From the NCBI RefSeq assembly GCF_000768685.1, contig NZ_AVPK01000001.1, positions 496,001 to 560,000 on the forward strand: a stretch of 64,000 nucleotides of DNA, in the 5' to 3' direction. The DNA comes from Knoellia subterranea KCTC 19937. GTDB lineage: Bacteria > Actinomycetota > Actinomycetes > Actinomycetales > Dermatophilaceae. Under the pieces are notes generated by a model. That model was not told the origin of the DNA, ran no database searches, and saw only the letters and a list, made by a program, of their open reading frames with translations. This document shows, piece by piece, positions 8,713 to 16,970 of this stretch. Within the stretch, counting starts at the first letter, position 1. The number at the start of each line of letters is the position of its first letter. The position numbers and the translations under genes are program-made.

Positions 8713-8748
8713 GGGGCCAAAGGCGCGACTGAGCGCGCGTTTGGCCCC
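8713..8748. repeat. 36-bp palindrome, copy 2 (terminator-like)
   Basis: Same palindrome as 7795-7830 with one substitution next to the loop; symmetry extends to 8711-8750 (AT...AT). It lies 22 nt beyond the stop of the PLP-enzyme gene and upstream of the DUF559-like gene. Confidence 0.8.
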
Positions 8749-8769
8749 ATGAGGCCACAAGCCGAGGGG

Positions 8770-9957
8770 TCACGGGAGGTTGGCGAAGGCCTTGTCGAGA
8801 TCGGCGAGGACGTCGTCCACGCACTCGAGCCCCAGCGAGAGCCGCAACAGGTCGGCGTCCGGGCGAGCATCGTCGGCGACAAGGCGGTGGGTGAGGCTCG
8901 CCGGGTGCTGGATGAGGCTGTCCACACCGCCGAGGGACACGGCGTGGGTCACGAGCTCGAGGCGTTCGAGCAGTGCCGACGCCGCGGCATACCCTCCGGC
9001 GAGGCGGAAGGCGACGAGGGCACCCGCCCCGGCCATCTGCCGTCCCAGCAGACCGAGCGGGTCGCCTCCGGGCAGCCCGGCATAGTGCACACGACTCACC
9101 TCGGGCCGCTCCGCAAGCCACGCGGCCACCGTGGCCGCCGACTCCTGCTGCGCCCGCACCCGCACGTGGATCGTCTGGAGTCCGCGGTGCAGCTCGTACG
9201 CCGCCAGCGGATGCAGCACCGCCCCGGTGATGGCGCGGATCTGACGCAGCAGCGCAGTCCACTCGTGGTCGGCGGCGACGACGCCGCCCATGACGTCACC
9301 GTGCCCGCCCATGAACTTCGTGGCCGAGTGCAGCACGAGCGTGGCGCCGTGCACCGCCGGCTGCTGGAGCACCGGGGTGGCGAAGGTGTTGTCGACCGCG
9401 ACCGGCACGTCACCTGCCTGCGCGACGATCGCTGCGATGTCGACGAGGTCGAGCGACGGGTTCGCCGGCGTCTCGACGAGGACGAGTCCGGTGTCGGGTC
9501 GGATCGCCCCACGCACCGTCCCTGGCTCGGCCCACGTGACCTCGGTCCCGAGGAGACCTGTGGCGAGCAGATGGTCGGACCCTCCATAGAGGGGCCGGAC
9601 GGCCACGACGTGCGGCTTGCCCGCTGCGACGGCCGCGAGCAGCGCGGCGGTGAGGGCCGCCATCCCACTCGCGAACGCCACGGCACCGTGCGTCTGCTCG
9701 AGGGTGGCGACGGCGCGCTCGAACCGGTCGACCCCGGGGTTCCACAGCCGTTGGTAGACATACGTCGCTTCACCGTCCGGCCGCTCCCCCGCACCGATCG
9801 TGTCGTATGCCGTCCCGCCGGCTTCGATGGTCGGCATCGGATACGTCGTGGCCAGGTCGATGAGGGGCACGTGCAGCCCGAGCGCGGTGAGGTCCTCGCG
9901 ACCGGCGTGGACGGCGAGAGTGGCGTGGTCGGGGCGCGGGTACGACGTCGTTGTCAT
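8770..9957 (-). CDS. Cys/Met-metabolism PLP-dependent enzyme (cystathionine/methionine gamma-lyase or synthase)
   Basis: 395 residues, the normal length. PLP lysine in HSATKFMGGHGDVMGG (near residue 213), preceded by VDNTFATPVLQQP, and PLP-phosphate contacts in FASGMAALTAALLA near 100. The family covers cystathionine gamma-synthase, cystathionine and methionine gamma-lyases and O-acetylhomoserine sulfhydrylase; the sequence does not settle which. The divergent Lrp/AsnC gene, with a palindrome between them, is the arrangement seen for amino-acid-induced catabolic lyases, which favours a lyase. ATG 9957 (MTTTSYPRPDH) was chosen because the upstream extension runs through the putative operator. 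Confidence 0.85.
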   Translation of the reverse strand: MTTTSYPRPDHATLAVHAGREDLTALGLHVPLIDLATTYPMPTIEAGGTAYDTIGAGERPDGEATYVYQRLWNPGVDRFERAVATLEQTHGAVAFASGMAALTAALLAAVAAGKPHVVAVRPLYGGSDHLLATGLLGTEVTWAEPGTVRGAIRPDTGLVLVETPANPSLDLVDIAAIVAQAGDVPVAVDNTFATPVLQQPAVHGATLVLHSATKFMGGHGDVMGGVVAADHEWTALLRQIRAITGAVLHPLAAYELHRGLQTIHVRVRAQQESAATVAAWLAERPEVSRVHYAGLPGGDPLGLLGRQMAGAGALVAFRLAGGYAAASALLERLELVTHAVSLGGVDSLIQHPASLTHRLVADDARPDADLLRLSLGLECVDDVLADLDKAFANLP

Positions 9958-10003
9958 GAGGCGATCGTCCGCAGGATCGGTGGATGGGCGAAAGAGTCCC
10001 GCG

Positions 10004-10027
10004 GATTCTTCGCCAAGTCCAAGAATC
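10004..10027. promoter_or_regulatory. inverted-repeat operator candidate for the Lrp/AsnC regulator
   Basis: GATTCTT (10004-10010), 10-nt spacer, AAGAATC (10021-10027): a perfect 7-bp inverted repeat in the divergent region between the PLP enzyme and the regulator. Position and symmetry fit Lrp-type autoregulation plus control of the divergent gene. Inferred. Confidence 0.5.
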
Positions 10028-10054
10028 ACCGAGGAATGCAAGCGCTCGCGCGGC

Positions 10055-10060
10055 TAGCGT
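10055..10060 (+). promoter_or_regulatory. -10 box, leaderless transcript of the Lrp/AsnC gene
   Basis: TAGCGT, 7 nt before GTG 10068. Confidence 0.5.
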
Positions 10061-10067
10061 GAGGGCT

Positions 10068-10574
10068 GTGCCGCAGAAACCTCACCCCCTCACTCCCGGC
10101 CCCGCACCCACGTCGCCCCCGACCCTCGACGACATCGACCGCGCGATCGTCTCGGCCCTGCTCGCGGACGCCCGCGTCTCCAACGCCGTCCTTGCCCGCA
10201 CCGTCGGCATCGCCGAGTCGACCTGCCTGGGCCGGGTCCGGTCGCTGCGCGAGCGCGGCGTGATCACGGGGTTTCGCGCGGTGGTCGACCCGGCTCAGGT
10301 CGGTCGGCCCATCCAGGCGATCATCGCCATCCGGCTCGCGGGCCACGACCGGGCCCAGGTGGAGGCGTTCGGCAACGAGATCGCCGCGCTGCCCGGAGTG
10401 GTGTCGGCGTTCAACATCAGTGGCGCCGACGACTTCCTCGTCCACGTGACGTCGCCCTCCCCCGACGACCTGCGCGACTTCGTCCTCGACAACGTCTCGA
10501 GCAGGCCCGGTGTCTCCAACGTCCAGACCTCGCTGGTCTTCCGCGGTCACGAGGGCGTGGGGCCCCTCGCCTGA
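10068..10574 (+). CDS. Lrp/AsnC family transcriptional regulator
   Basis: 168 residues. A helix-turn-helix domain follows a Pro-rich N-terminal tail: LDDIDRAIVSALLADARVSN, then LARTVGIAESTCLGRVRSL. A RAM ligand-binding domain follows from about residue 85 to 155. Lrp-type proteins sense amino acids and usually act on adjacent genes, here the PLP enzyme on one side and possibly the amino-acid permease downstream. GTG 10068 is chosen because the upstream in-frame extension would cross the putative operator and TAGCGT lies 7 nt before this GTG. Confidence 0.9.
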   Translation: MPQKPHPLTPGPAPTSPPTLDDIDRAIVSALLADARVSNAVLARTVGIAESTCLGRVRSLRERGVITGFRAVVDPAQVGRPIQAIIAIRLAGHDRAQVEAFGNEIAALPGVVSAFNISGADDFLVHVTSPSPDDLRDFVLDNVSSRPGVSNVQTSLVFRGHEGVGPLA

Positions 10575-10627
10575 CTCGCACCGTGGACGGTCGACTCGCT
10601 CACCGAGCGAACAACCCGATCCGGTTC

Positions 10628-10633
10628 TAGCCT
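10628..10633 (+). promoter_or_regulatory. -10 box, leaderless transcript of the permease gene
   Basis: TAGCCT, 6 nt before ATG 10640. Confidence 0.45.
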
Positions 10634-10639
10634 GCAGAG

Positions 10640-12172
10640 ATGGACGACAACAGCATCGTGCGGACGAAGGACGTCGAGACCGTCATCCACCAGGGCGACG
10701 ACCTCGGCGAGGAGCATGCCGGTCTGAGCAGGACGCTCACGGCCAAGGACCTCATGGGCTTCGGCATCGGGATCGTCATCGGCACCGGCATCTTCACCCT
10801 CACCGGGACGGGCGCCAAGAACTACGCGGGGCCGGGCATCGTCCTCTCGTTCGTCATCGCCGGCTTCGTCAGCCTGCTCGCTGCCCTCTGCTACGCCGAG
10901 CTGGCGGCCGCCGTCCCTACCGCCGGCAGCTCCTACACCTACGCCTACACGACGATCGGCGAGATCTTCGCGTGGATCATCGCGTGGGACCTCATCCTCG
11001 AGTTCGCCCTCGGGGCTGCCGTCGTCGCACGCGGCTGGTCCGGGTATCTCCAGGAGGCCTTCGACCTGCCGACCCAGTTCTTCGGCGAGGAGTCGAGCAT
11101 CAACCTCGGAGCCCTCGGGATCGCCCTCGTGCTCGGCATCGTCGCGGCGGTCGGCATCAAGGAGTCCAAGTGGGTGACCAACGCCCTCGTCGCCATCAAG
11201 GTCTCCGTCTGCATCTTCGTCGTCGTAGTCGGCATCTTCTTCGTCAAGCTCGCGAACCTGGCACCGTTCATCCCGCCGGCCCAGCCGATGCGTGAGGACC
11301 TGCGCACCAGCGGACTCGAGCAGCCCTTCTGGCAGTGGGTCACCGGTGCCACCCCGACCGCCTTCGGCGTCACCGGTGTCTTCGTCGCGGCCGCGATCGT
11401 CTTCTTCGCCTACAGCGGCTTCGAGGCCGTGGCCAATCTCGGCGAGGAGACCAAGGACCCGGCCAAGGACATGCCGCGCGGCCTCATCGGCACGCTCCTC
11501 ATCTGCACCGTCCTCTACCTCGCGGTGTGCCTCGTCATCACCGGCATGGTGAAGTACACGAACATCTCGGAGGGCGCCCCCATCTCCGACGCCTTCGACC
11601 AGGTCGGCATGGGTTGGGCGTCGGTGCTCATCGGGATTGCCGCCGTCGCCGGCCTCAGTTCGGTGATCCTCGTCGACATCATCGCGATGGGCCGCATCGG
11701 CTACGCGCTGTGCCGCGACGGGCTCCTGCCGGCGTCGGTCGGCAAGGTCTCCGAACGCTTCCACACGCCGCTGCGCATCACCATCGCCACCACCGCCGTG
11801 GTCTGCGTCCTCGCGGCCTTCGTCCCACTCCACACCCTCGCCGAGATGGTGAGCATCGGAACGCTGTTCGCCTTCCTCGTCGTCTCCATCGCGGTCGCCG
11901 TCCTGCGCCGCACCAACCCCCGGATGAAGCGTCCCTTCCGGACCCCGTGGGTTCCAGCGCTGCCCATCGTGTCCGCGCTGGCCTGCCTGGGTCTCATGGC
12001 GAGCCTCGCCGTCGGCACATGGCTGCGCTTCCTCGTGTGGCTCGGCATCGGCCTCATCGTCTACTTCGCCTACGGCAAGAGTCACTCGAATCTCGCGCCC
12101 GGCAACCTCGTCGCCACCGGCTACGGCCGACGCACCGAACCGCCGGACGGCGAAACCCCCGCGCGCGACTGA
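10640..12172 (+). CDS. APC-superfamily amino-acid permease (cationic amino-acid transporter type)
   Basis: 510 residues with about twelve to fourteen hydrophobic segments. The first helix carries the unwound substrate motif GFGIGIVIGTGIFTLTGTGA (near 38-57), followed by AGFVSLLAALCYAELAAAVP, both characteristic of the APC family. YSGFEAVANLGEETKDPAKD (near 258) is typical of the YfnA/CAT subgroup. It imports amino acids across the plasma membrane; the specific substrate is not readable. Having its own leaderless promoter just after the Lrp gene suggests amino-acid-linked control. Confidence 0.9.
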   Translation: MDDNSIVRTKDVETVIHQGDDLGEEHAGLSRTLTAKDLMGFGIGIVIGTGIFTLTGTGAKNYAGPGIVLSFVIAGFVSLLAALCYAELAAAVPTAGSSYTYAYTTIGEIFAWIIAWDLILEFALGAAVVARGWSGYLQEAFDLPTQFFGEESSINLGALGIALVLGIVAAVGIKESKWVTNALVAIKVSVCIFVVVVGIFFVKLANLAPFIPPAQPMREDLRTSGLEQPFWQWVTGATPTAFGVTGVFVAAAIVFFAYSGFEAVANLGEETKDPAKDMPRGLIGTLLICTVLYLAVCLVITGMVKYTNISEGAPISDAFDQVGMGWASVLIGIAAVAGLSSVILVDIIAMGRIGYALCRDGLLPASVGKVSERFHTPLRITIATTAVVCVLAAFVPLHTLAEMVSIGTLFAFLVVSIAVAVLRRTNPRMKRPFRTPWVPALPIVSALACLGLMASLAVGTWLRFLVWLGIGLIVYFAYGKSHSNLAPGNLVATGYGRRTEPPDGETPARD

Positions 12173-12184
12173 CCCACGCTCACC

Positions 12185-12190
12185 TAGCGT
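12185..12190 (+). promoter_or_regulatory. -10 box, leaderless transcript of the GNAT gene
   Basis: TAGCGT, 6 nt before ATG 12197. Confidence 0.5.
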
Positions 12191-12196
12191 CGGGGA

Positions 12197-12682
12197 ATGC
12201 AGCCGACCCCGCGTCCAGCGACCGCTGGCGACATCGACGACCTCATGACCCTGCGCGTGCTCATGTTCGAGGCCATGGGGACGCCCGCCGCCCAGCTCGA
12301 GTCCGCTGCCTGGCTCGGTGCTGCGCGGGACTGGTTCACGTCGCGGATCGACCACCCCACGACCCGGGTCCTCGTCGTGGAGGACGGCGGCGACATCGTC
12401 GCAGGCGGCCTCGCCGAGGTGCTTTCCTCGATCCCGGCCCCGTCGATGCCACGCGGACGGCTCGGCTTCGTCTCCAACATCGCCACGCTCCCCCACGCCC
12501 GCGGCCGTGGTCTCGCCCGACTCGTCATGACCGAACTCGTGCGTTGGCTCGACGAGGAGACCGACGCCGACCGCATCGACCTCGCAGCCACGGCAGAGGG
12601 CGCACCGCTCTATCGATCACTCGGCTTCCAGCTGGCTGCCTTCCCGACCATGCGCCGTCTCGCGCCGGTCCCGGGAAGCTGA
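12197..12682 (+). CDS. GNAT family N-acetyltransferase
   Basis: 161 residues. The acetyl-CoA binding motif A is visible as SNIATLPHARGRGLARLVM (near residue 95), with the RGRGLA pyrophosphate loop, followed by the motif-B region with LYRSLGF near 138. Substrate unknown. It stands alone, convergent with rho, and is followed by a hairpin built from an inverted pair of the GTATGCCG word. Confidence 0.88.
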   Translation: MQPTPRPATAGDIDDLMTLRVLMFEAMGTPAAQLESAAWLGAARDWFTSRIDHPTTRVLVVEDGGDIVAGGLAEVLSSIPAPSMPRGRLGFVSNIATLPHARGRGLARLVMTELVRWLDEETDADRIDLAATAEGAPLYRSLGFQLAAFPTMRRLAPVPGS

Positions 12683-12687
12683 GCGGA

Positions 12688-12719
12688 CGGCATACCCGAA
12701 AAAACGGTGATGTATGCCG
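12688..12719. terminator. hairpin made of an inverted GTATGCCG pair
   Basis: CGGCATAC (12688-12695) and GTATGCCG (12712-12719) pair perfectly (9 bp with the flanking A/T) around a 16-nt loop containing AAAAAA. It lies 5 nt after the GNAT stop. First of three such paired copies. Confidence 0.7.
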
Positions 12720-12720
12720 T

Positions 12721-12750
12721 GAGGCGGCCTCCCGTTCGGGAGACCGCCTC
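12721..12750. terminator. terminator downstream of rho
   Basis: GAGGCGG and CCGCCTC arms plus an inner CTCCC/GGGAG; 13 of 14 positions pair. It directly abuts the preceding hairpin and faces the rho stop at 12771. Confidence 0.75.
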
Positions 12751-12770
12751 ACGACGTGGTGGACGCGCGA

Positions 12771-14696
12771 TCAGGCGTCGTCGTCCTCGTCCTCGAGTCG
12801 GATCGAGCTGTTCTGCTGGACCTGCACGAGGAACTCGTAGTTCGTCTTCGTCTTGCGGAGGCGGTCGAGGAGCAGCTCGATCGCCTGCTGGCTGTCGAGC
12901 GCACCGAGCACGCGACGGAGCTTCCACATGATCTTGAGTTCCTCCGGTGCGAGGAGGATCTCCTCACGGCGGGTGCCCGAGTTGTTGACGTCGACGGCCG
13001 GGAAGATGCGCCGGTTCGAGAGGCCACGGTCGAGCTTGAGCTCCATGTTGCCGGTGCCCTTGAACTCCTCGAAGATCACCTCGTCCATGCGCGAACCGGT
13101 CTCGACGAGCGCGGTCGCGAGGATGGTGAGCGAGCCACCGTCCTCGATGTTGCGCGCGGCACCGAAGAACTTCTTGGGCGGGTAGAGCGCTGCGGAGTCG
13201 ACTCCACCGGACAGGATGCGCCCGCTGGCGGGGGCCGACAGGTTGTAGGCACGACCCAGCTTGGTGATCGAGTCGAGCAACACCACGACGTCGTGACCCA
13301 TCTCGACGAGTCGCTTGGCGCGCTCGATGGCGAGCTCGGCGACCGTCGTGTGGTCCTCGGCGGGGCGGTCGAAGGTCGAGGCGATGACCTCACCCTTGAC
13401 GGCGCGCTGCATGTCGGTGACCTCTTCGGGGCGCTCGTCGACGAGCACGACCATGAGGTGGACCTCGGGGTTGTTCGTCGTGATCGCGTTGGCCACGGCC
13501 TGCATGACCATCGTCTTGCCGGCCTTGGCCGGGGCGACGATGAGGCCGCGCTGGCCCTTGCCGATGGGGGCGACGAGGTCGATGATCCGCGTCGTCAGGA
13601 GGCCGGGGTCGGTCTCGAGGCGGAGGCGGTCCTGCGGGTACAGCGGAGTCAGCTTGCCGAACTCCGCGCGCTTGCGGGCGTCGTCCGCGGTCATCCCGTT
13701 GATGCTGTCGAGGCGCGCAAGCGGCGTGTACTTCTGCCGGTTGTTGCGCGAGCCCACGCTCTGCTGCTGGATCTCCTCGCCCTCGCGGGGAGCCTTGGTC
13801 GCGCCGACGACGGCGTCGCCCTTGCGCAGGCCGTGGCGCTTGACCATGCCGAGCGGGACGTAGACGTCGTTGGTGCCCGGCAGGTAGCCGGACGTGCGGA
13901 CGAACGCGTAGTTGTCGAGGATGTCGAGGATGCCCGCGACCGGGACGAGGATGTCGTCCTCGGCGATCTGCGGCTCGTTCTCGTGCTGGGTCTCGCCGCC
14001 CTGACCGACGGGGCGGCGCTTGTCGCGGTCACGGTTGCGGTTGCGGTTGCGACGGCGGCGGCCGCTGCGGCCCGTCTCGTCGTCCTCACCGGTGCCGTCA
14101 CCAGACTGCTGGGCCTGCTGGCCCTGCTGCCCCTGCTGGGACTGGTTGCGATCGCCCTGTGCGCCGTCGCGGGGGCCACGGTCGCCCTGGTTGCGGTCGC
14201 CCTGGTTGCTATCTCCCTGCTCGCGGTCGCGACGCTCGGCGCGAGCGCGGTCGGTGCGCGCGTCGCCCGTGTCGTTGGCGTTGGTCTTGGCGGACTCGTT
14301 CGCGGCGTCGTCACGACGCTCCGGGCGGTCCTGCTGGTCCTTGCGCTCCGCACGCGCGTCGTCCTGCGCGCGCTGCGGCGCGCCCTGTCCGGAGGACGAG
14401 GCTCGACGGCTGCGGGTCCGAGCGGGGGCCTGCGACTCCGACGTCGACGACTCAGCCGACTCAGCCGACGCGGGCGCCTCGGCCGGGGCCGGCTCCGAGG
14501 CGGCAGCCGGGCCGCTCTCGCCGTTCTGACGGGCCTTGATGGCGGCGACGAGGTCGCCCTTGCGCATCTTGGCGGTGCCGGAGATGCCCATGCTCGACGC
14601 GAGGCCCTGGAGTTCAGCGAGGCGCATGGCCGTCAGCGAACCGGACCGACGCGGGGTTGTCGCCGCGGGTGCGTCAAGGGTGGTGGTGTCTGTCAC
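12771..14696 (-). CDS. rho: transcription termination factor Rho (actinobacterial long form)
   Basis: 641 residues, well above the ~420 of E. coli Rho. Order: N-terminal Rho/SAP-like domain (about 22-57, MRLAELQGLASSMGISGTAK), a ~160-residue low-complexity insert rich in R, N, Q, D, G, S (repeats such as NQGDRNQGDRGPRDG), the cold-shock-like RNA-binding domain (near 228-290, GILDILDNYAFVRTSGYLPG), and the RecA-type motor with Walker A APAKAGKT (near 393) and Walker B VVVLLDSITKL. The insert is typical of actinobacterial Rho and is thought to add RNA contacts. GTG 14696 is preceded by AAGGATC. A ~250-nt leader separates it from thrB. Confidence 0.97.
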   Translation of the reverse strand: MTDTTTLDAPAATTPRRSGSLTAMRLAELQGLASSMGISGTAKMRKGDLVAAIKARQNGESGPAAASEPAPAEAPASAESAESSTSESQAPARTRSRRASSSGQGAPQRAQDDARAERKDQQDRPERRDDAANESAKTNANDTGDARTDRARAERRDREQGDSNQGDRNQGDRGPRDGAQGDRNQSQQGQQGQQAQQSGDGTGEDDETGRSGRRRRNRNRNRDRDKRRPVGQGGETQHENEPQIAEDDILVPVAGILDILDNYAFVRTSGYLPGTNDVYVPLGMVKRHGLRKGDAVVGATKAPREGEEIQQQSVGSRNNRQKYTPLARLDSINGMTADDARKRAEFGKLTPLYPQDRLRLETDPGLLTTRIIDLVAPIGKGQRGLIVAPAKAGKTMVMQAVANAITTNNPEVHLMVVLVDERPEEVTDMQRAVKGEVIASTFDRPAEDHTTVAELAIERAKRLVEMGHDVVVLLDSITKLGRAYNLSAPASGRILSGGVDSAALYPPKKFFGAARNIEDGGSLTILATALVETGSRMDEVIFEEFKGTGNMELKLDRGLSNRRIFPAVDVNNSGTRREEILLAPEELKIMWKLRRVLGALDSQQAIELLLDRLRKTKTNYEFLVQVQQNSSIRLEDEDDDA

Positions 14697-14948
14697 GAAG
14701 GATCCTTCCCCTCGTCAGTGGGCCCCAGCCCGCACGAGCGGGGCCGAAGTGGGTGCCAGGGATCTGGCGGGTGTGATCCACGGGGGCTGCCGACGTCGGC
14801 GCGTGACAGAGCACGACTGGCCCATGCAGTGGAGGGTGCGATTCGCGGTAGGCATCGGGTGAGCAGAACGCTTGCCCGGCATCAATTGCGACCGCGTGAC
14901 CACGATAACACCCTGAACCTCACGTGGTCCGTTGCCGTGCCGGCTCGC
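14697..14948. other. thrB-rho intergenic region, probable rho leader
   Basis: About 250 bp without a credible gene. A GC-rich partial hairpin (GGCCCC.. / ..GGGGCC around 14720-14745) sits just before the rho ribosome site. A GTATGCCG copy lies just past it, inside the thrB end (14981). Rho genes are commonly autoregulated through their leader, so this may be such a leader; no clear -10 is visible. Confidence 0.4.
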
Positions 14949-15878
14949 TCACGAGGTGAGGACTTCAACTCCGTGGTCGGGTATGCCGGGTTGCAGCACC
15001 CGCCACCCCTCACCTCCGTGGCCGACGACGTCACCTGCGGTCGACGTCGTCGCGAGCACGAGAACGGAGGGACCCGCACCCGAGATCACGGCGGCGTGGC
15101 CAGCCGCCCGCAACGAGTCCACGAGCGCCATCGAATCGGGGTACGACGGCCGGCGAGGCTCCTGGTGGAGCCATTCGCGCGTGCCCGCGAGCAGGTGCTC
15201 GGGCGCGTCAGTGACCGCCCGGACGAGGAGCGCCGCCCGAGCGGAGTTGGCGGCTGCGTCACCGAGCCGGACCTGGGCCGGGAGAACTGCGCGCGCCGTC
15301 GCGGTCGACAGCTGGGTCGCAGGACTGAACACGACCGGGACGACGTCGGGGTGCGGGGTGAGCCGCAGCGTTGACGTGCCCAGGGCCGGATCGTCGGACC
15401 ACGACAGGGTCAGTCCGCCGAAGACGCTGGCCGAGGAGTTGTCCGGGTGTCCCTCCAGCCGCGCGGCAAGGTCATTGATGCGGTTCAGGTCGATGACTCC
15501 GGGCGTACCGTCCTGCTGGCCTGCCAGGGCGTGCGCCAGCGCGATGCCCGTCACGATGGCCGTCGCCGACGAACCCATGCCTCGCCCGTGCGGGACCTCG
15601 TTGTGGCACTCGATCCTCAGCCCGGTGGGTGCGCTCCGGCCCAGGTCCTCGAAGGCGTGCACGAAACTCCGGTGGACGAGGTGGGACTCGTCCTGCGGCA
15701 CCGCACCGGCGCCTTCACCGGCAACCGTGACCTCGAGACCCGGAGTGTCGAGAACCGTTGCGCGACAACGGTCCCAGACGCCGAGGGCGATGCCGATCGA
15801 GTCGAATCCGGGACCCAGGTTGGCGCTGCTCGCGGGGACACGCACACCCGCGCTGGTGCCGGGCCGCCACTCCCCCAC
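14949..15878 (-). CDS. thrB: homoserine kinase
   Basis: 309 residues, GHMP kinase family. Phosphorylates homoserine for threonine synthesis. Landmarks: VPASSANLGPGFDSIGIALG near residue 12, the ATP-binding HGRGMGSSATAIVTG near 90-105, and the C-terminal ISGAGPSVLVLA. The start is GTG 15878, which begins 2 nt after the thrC stop; the in-frame sequence further upstream reads through thrC antiparallel to its frame. Last of the thr genes before rho. Confidence 0.94.
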   Translation of the reverse strand: MGEWRPGTSAGVRVPASSANLGPGFDSIGIALGVWDRCRATVLDTPGLEVTVAGEGAGAVPQDESHLVHRSFVHAFEDLGRSAPTGLRIECHNEVPHGRGMGSSATAIVTGIALAHALAGQQDGTPGVIDLNRINDLAARLEGHPDNSSASVFGGLTLSWSDDPALGTSTLRLTPHPDVVPVVFSPATQLSTATARAVLPAQVRLGDAAANSARAALLVRAVTDAPEHLLAGTREWLHQEPRRPSYPDSMALVDSLRAAGHAAVISGAGPSVLVLATTSTAGDVVGHGGEGWRVLQPGIPDHGVEVLTS

Positions 15879-15880
15879 GA

Positions 15881-16969
15881 TCAGCTCTCGAAGCCGAGGA
15901 CCTCGGCGACGGCCTGCGCCTCGGCAGTGACGCGGACCGGCTCGATGTCGGTGCCGTCGGCGGTGCGCAACGCCCATTGCGGGTCCTTGAGCCCGTGGCC
16001 CGTGACGGTGCAGACGATGGTGGCATCGCGGGGCACCTCACCACGCTCACTCGCCTGAAGCAGTCCGGCGATGCTCGCCGCCGATCCGGGCTCGACGAAG
16101 ACGCCCTCGGTGGACGACAGGAGGCGGTGCGCCGCCAGGATCTGCTCGTCCGTGACCGACTCGATGCGCCCACCGGACTGGTCGCGGGCCTCCTCGGCCT
16201 GGCGCCACGACGCGGGGTTGCCGATGCGGATCGCCGTCGCGATGGTCTCGGGATCGTCGATGGGGTGGCCGAGGACGATCGGGGCGGCCCCAGCCGCCTG
16301 GAACCCCCACATCTGCGGCGTGCGGGTCGCGACCGGTGCCAGGCCCCACGTCTCGGTGGCGTACTCGGTGTAGCCGCGCCAGTAGGCGGTGATGTTGCCG
16401 GCGTTCCCGACGGGCAGCACGTGGATGTCCGGAGCGTCACCGAGCGCGTCCACGACCTCGAAGGCCGCGGTCTTCTGGCCCTCGATGCGGGCTGGGTTGA
16501 CCGAGTTCACGAGCTCGACCGGGTGGACCTCGGCGAGCTTGCGGGCCACGGTCAGGCAGTTGTCGAAGTTGCCGTCGACCTGGATCAGGGTGGCGCCGTG
16601 GGCGATGGCCTGACTCAGCTTGCCCATGGCGATCTTGCCCTCGGGCACGAGAACCGCGCAGGTCATGCCGGCCTTCGTGGCGTAGGCCGCGGCGGACGCG
16701 CTCGTGTTGCCGGTGCTCGCACAGATCACGGCCTTGGCACCGCGACCCTTGGCATAGGAGATGGCGGTGGTCATCCCTCGATCCTTGAACGACCCGGTCG
16801 GGTTGAGGCCTTCGTACTTCACGAAGACGTTCGCGCCGACGAGCTCGGAGAGGTGCTGGGCCTCGATGAGGGGCGTCCCTCCCTCGTGCAGGGTCACGAC
16901 CGGCGACTCGGCCAGCATCGGCAGGCGGTCGGCATACTCGCGGATCACTCCGCGCCACTGGTGTGCCAT
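15881..16969 (-). CDS. thrC: threonine synthase
   Basis: 362 residues. PLP enzyme converting O-phosphohomoserine to threonine. PLP lysine in [13 protein letters not shown] (near 60) and the cofactor-phosphate loop GNAGNIT (near 190). ATG 16969 comes 1 nt after the hom stop, so hom-thrC-thrB form one coupled operon. The short form (about 360 residues) is the type found in actinobacteria and Bacillus. Confidence 0.96.
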   Translation of the reverse strand: MAHQWRGVIREYADRLPMLAESPVVTLHEGGTPLIEAQHLSELVGANVFVKYEGLNPTGSFKDRGMTTAISYAKGRGAKAVICASTGNTSASAAAYATKAGMTCAVLVPEGKIAMGKLSQAIAHGATLIQVDGNFDNCLTVARKLAEVHPVELVNSVNPARIEGQKTAAFEVVDALGDAPDIHVLPVGNAGNITAYWRGYTEYATETWGLAPVATRTPQMWGFQAAGAAPIVLGHPIDDPETIATAIRIGNPASWRQAEEARDQSGGRIESVTDEQILAAHRLLSSTEGVFVEPGSAASIAGLLQASERGEVPRDATIVCTVTGHGLKDPQWALRTADGTDIEPVRVTAEAQAVAEVLGFES

Positions 16970-16970
16970 G

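Noticed and set aside
10547-12496. 649-codon minus-strand frame over the permease gene
   Set aside because: It is antisense to an amino-acid permease with an intact membrane topology and signature motifs; the frame product is Asp/Glu/Arg-rich low complexity.
14025-14260. Tandem short repeats that might be a CRISPR or VNTR locus
   Set aside because: The repeats are in frame within rho and encode the known low-complexity insert; there is no alternating repeat-spacer pattern. I saw no CRISPR array anywhere in the window.
14715-14903. 62-codon minus-strand frame in the rho leader as a leader peptide
   Set aside because: No ribosome site or -10 at the usual distance, and composition is like non-coding DNA.
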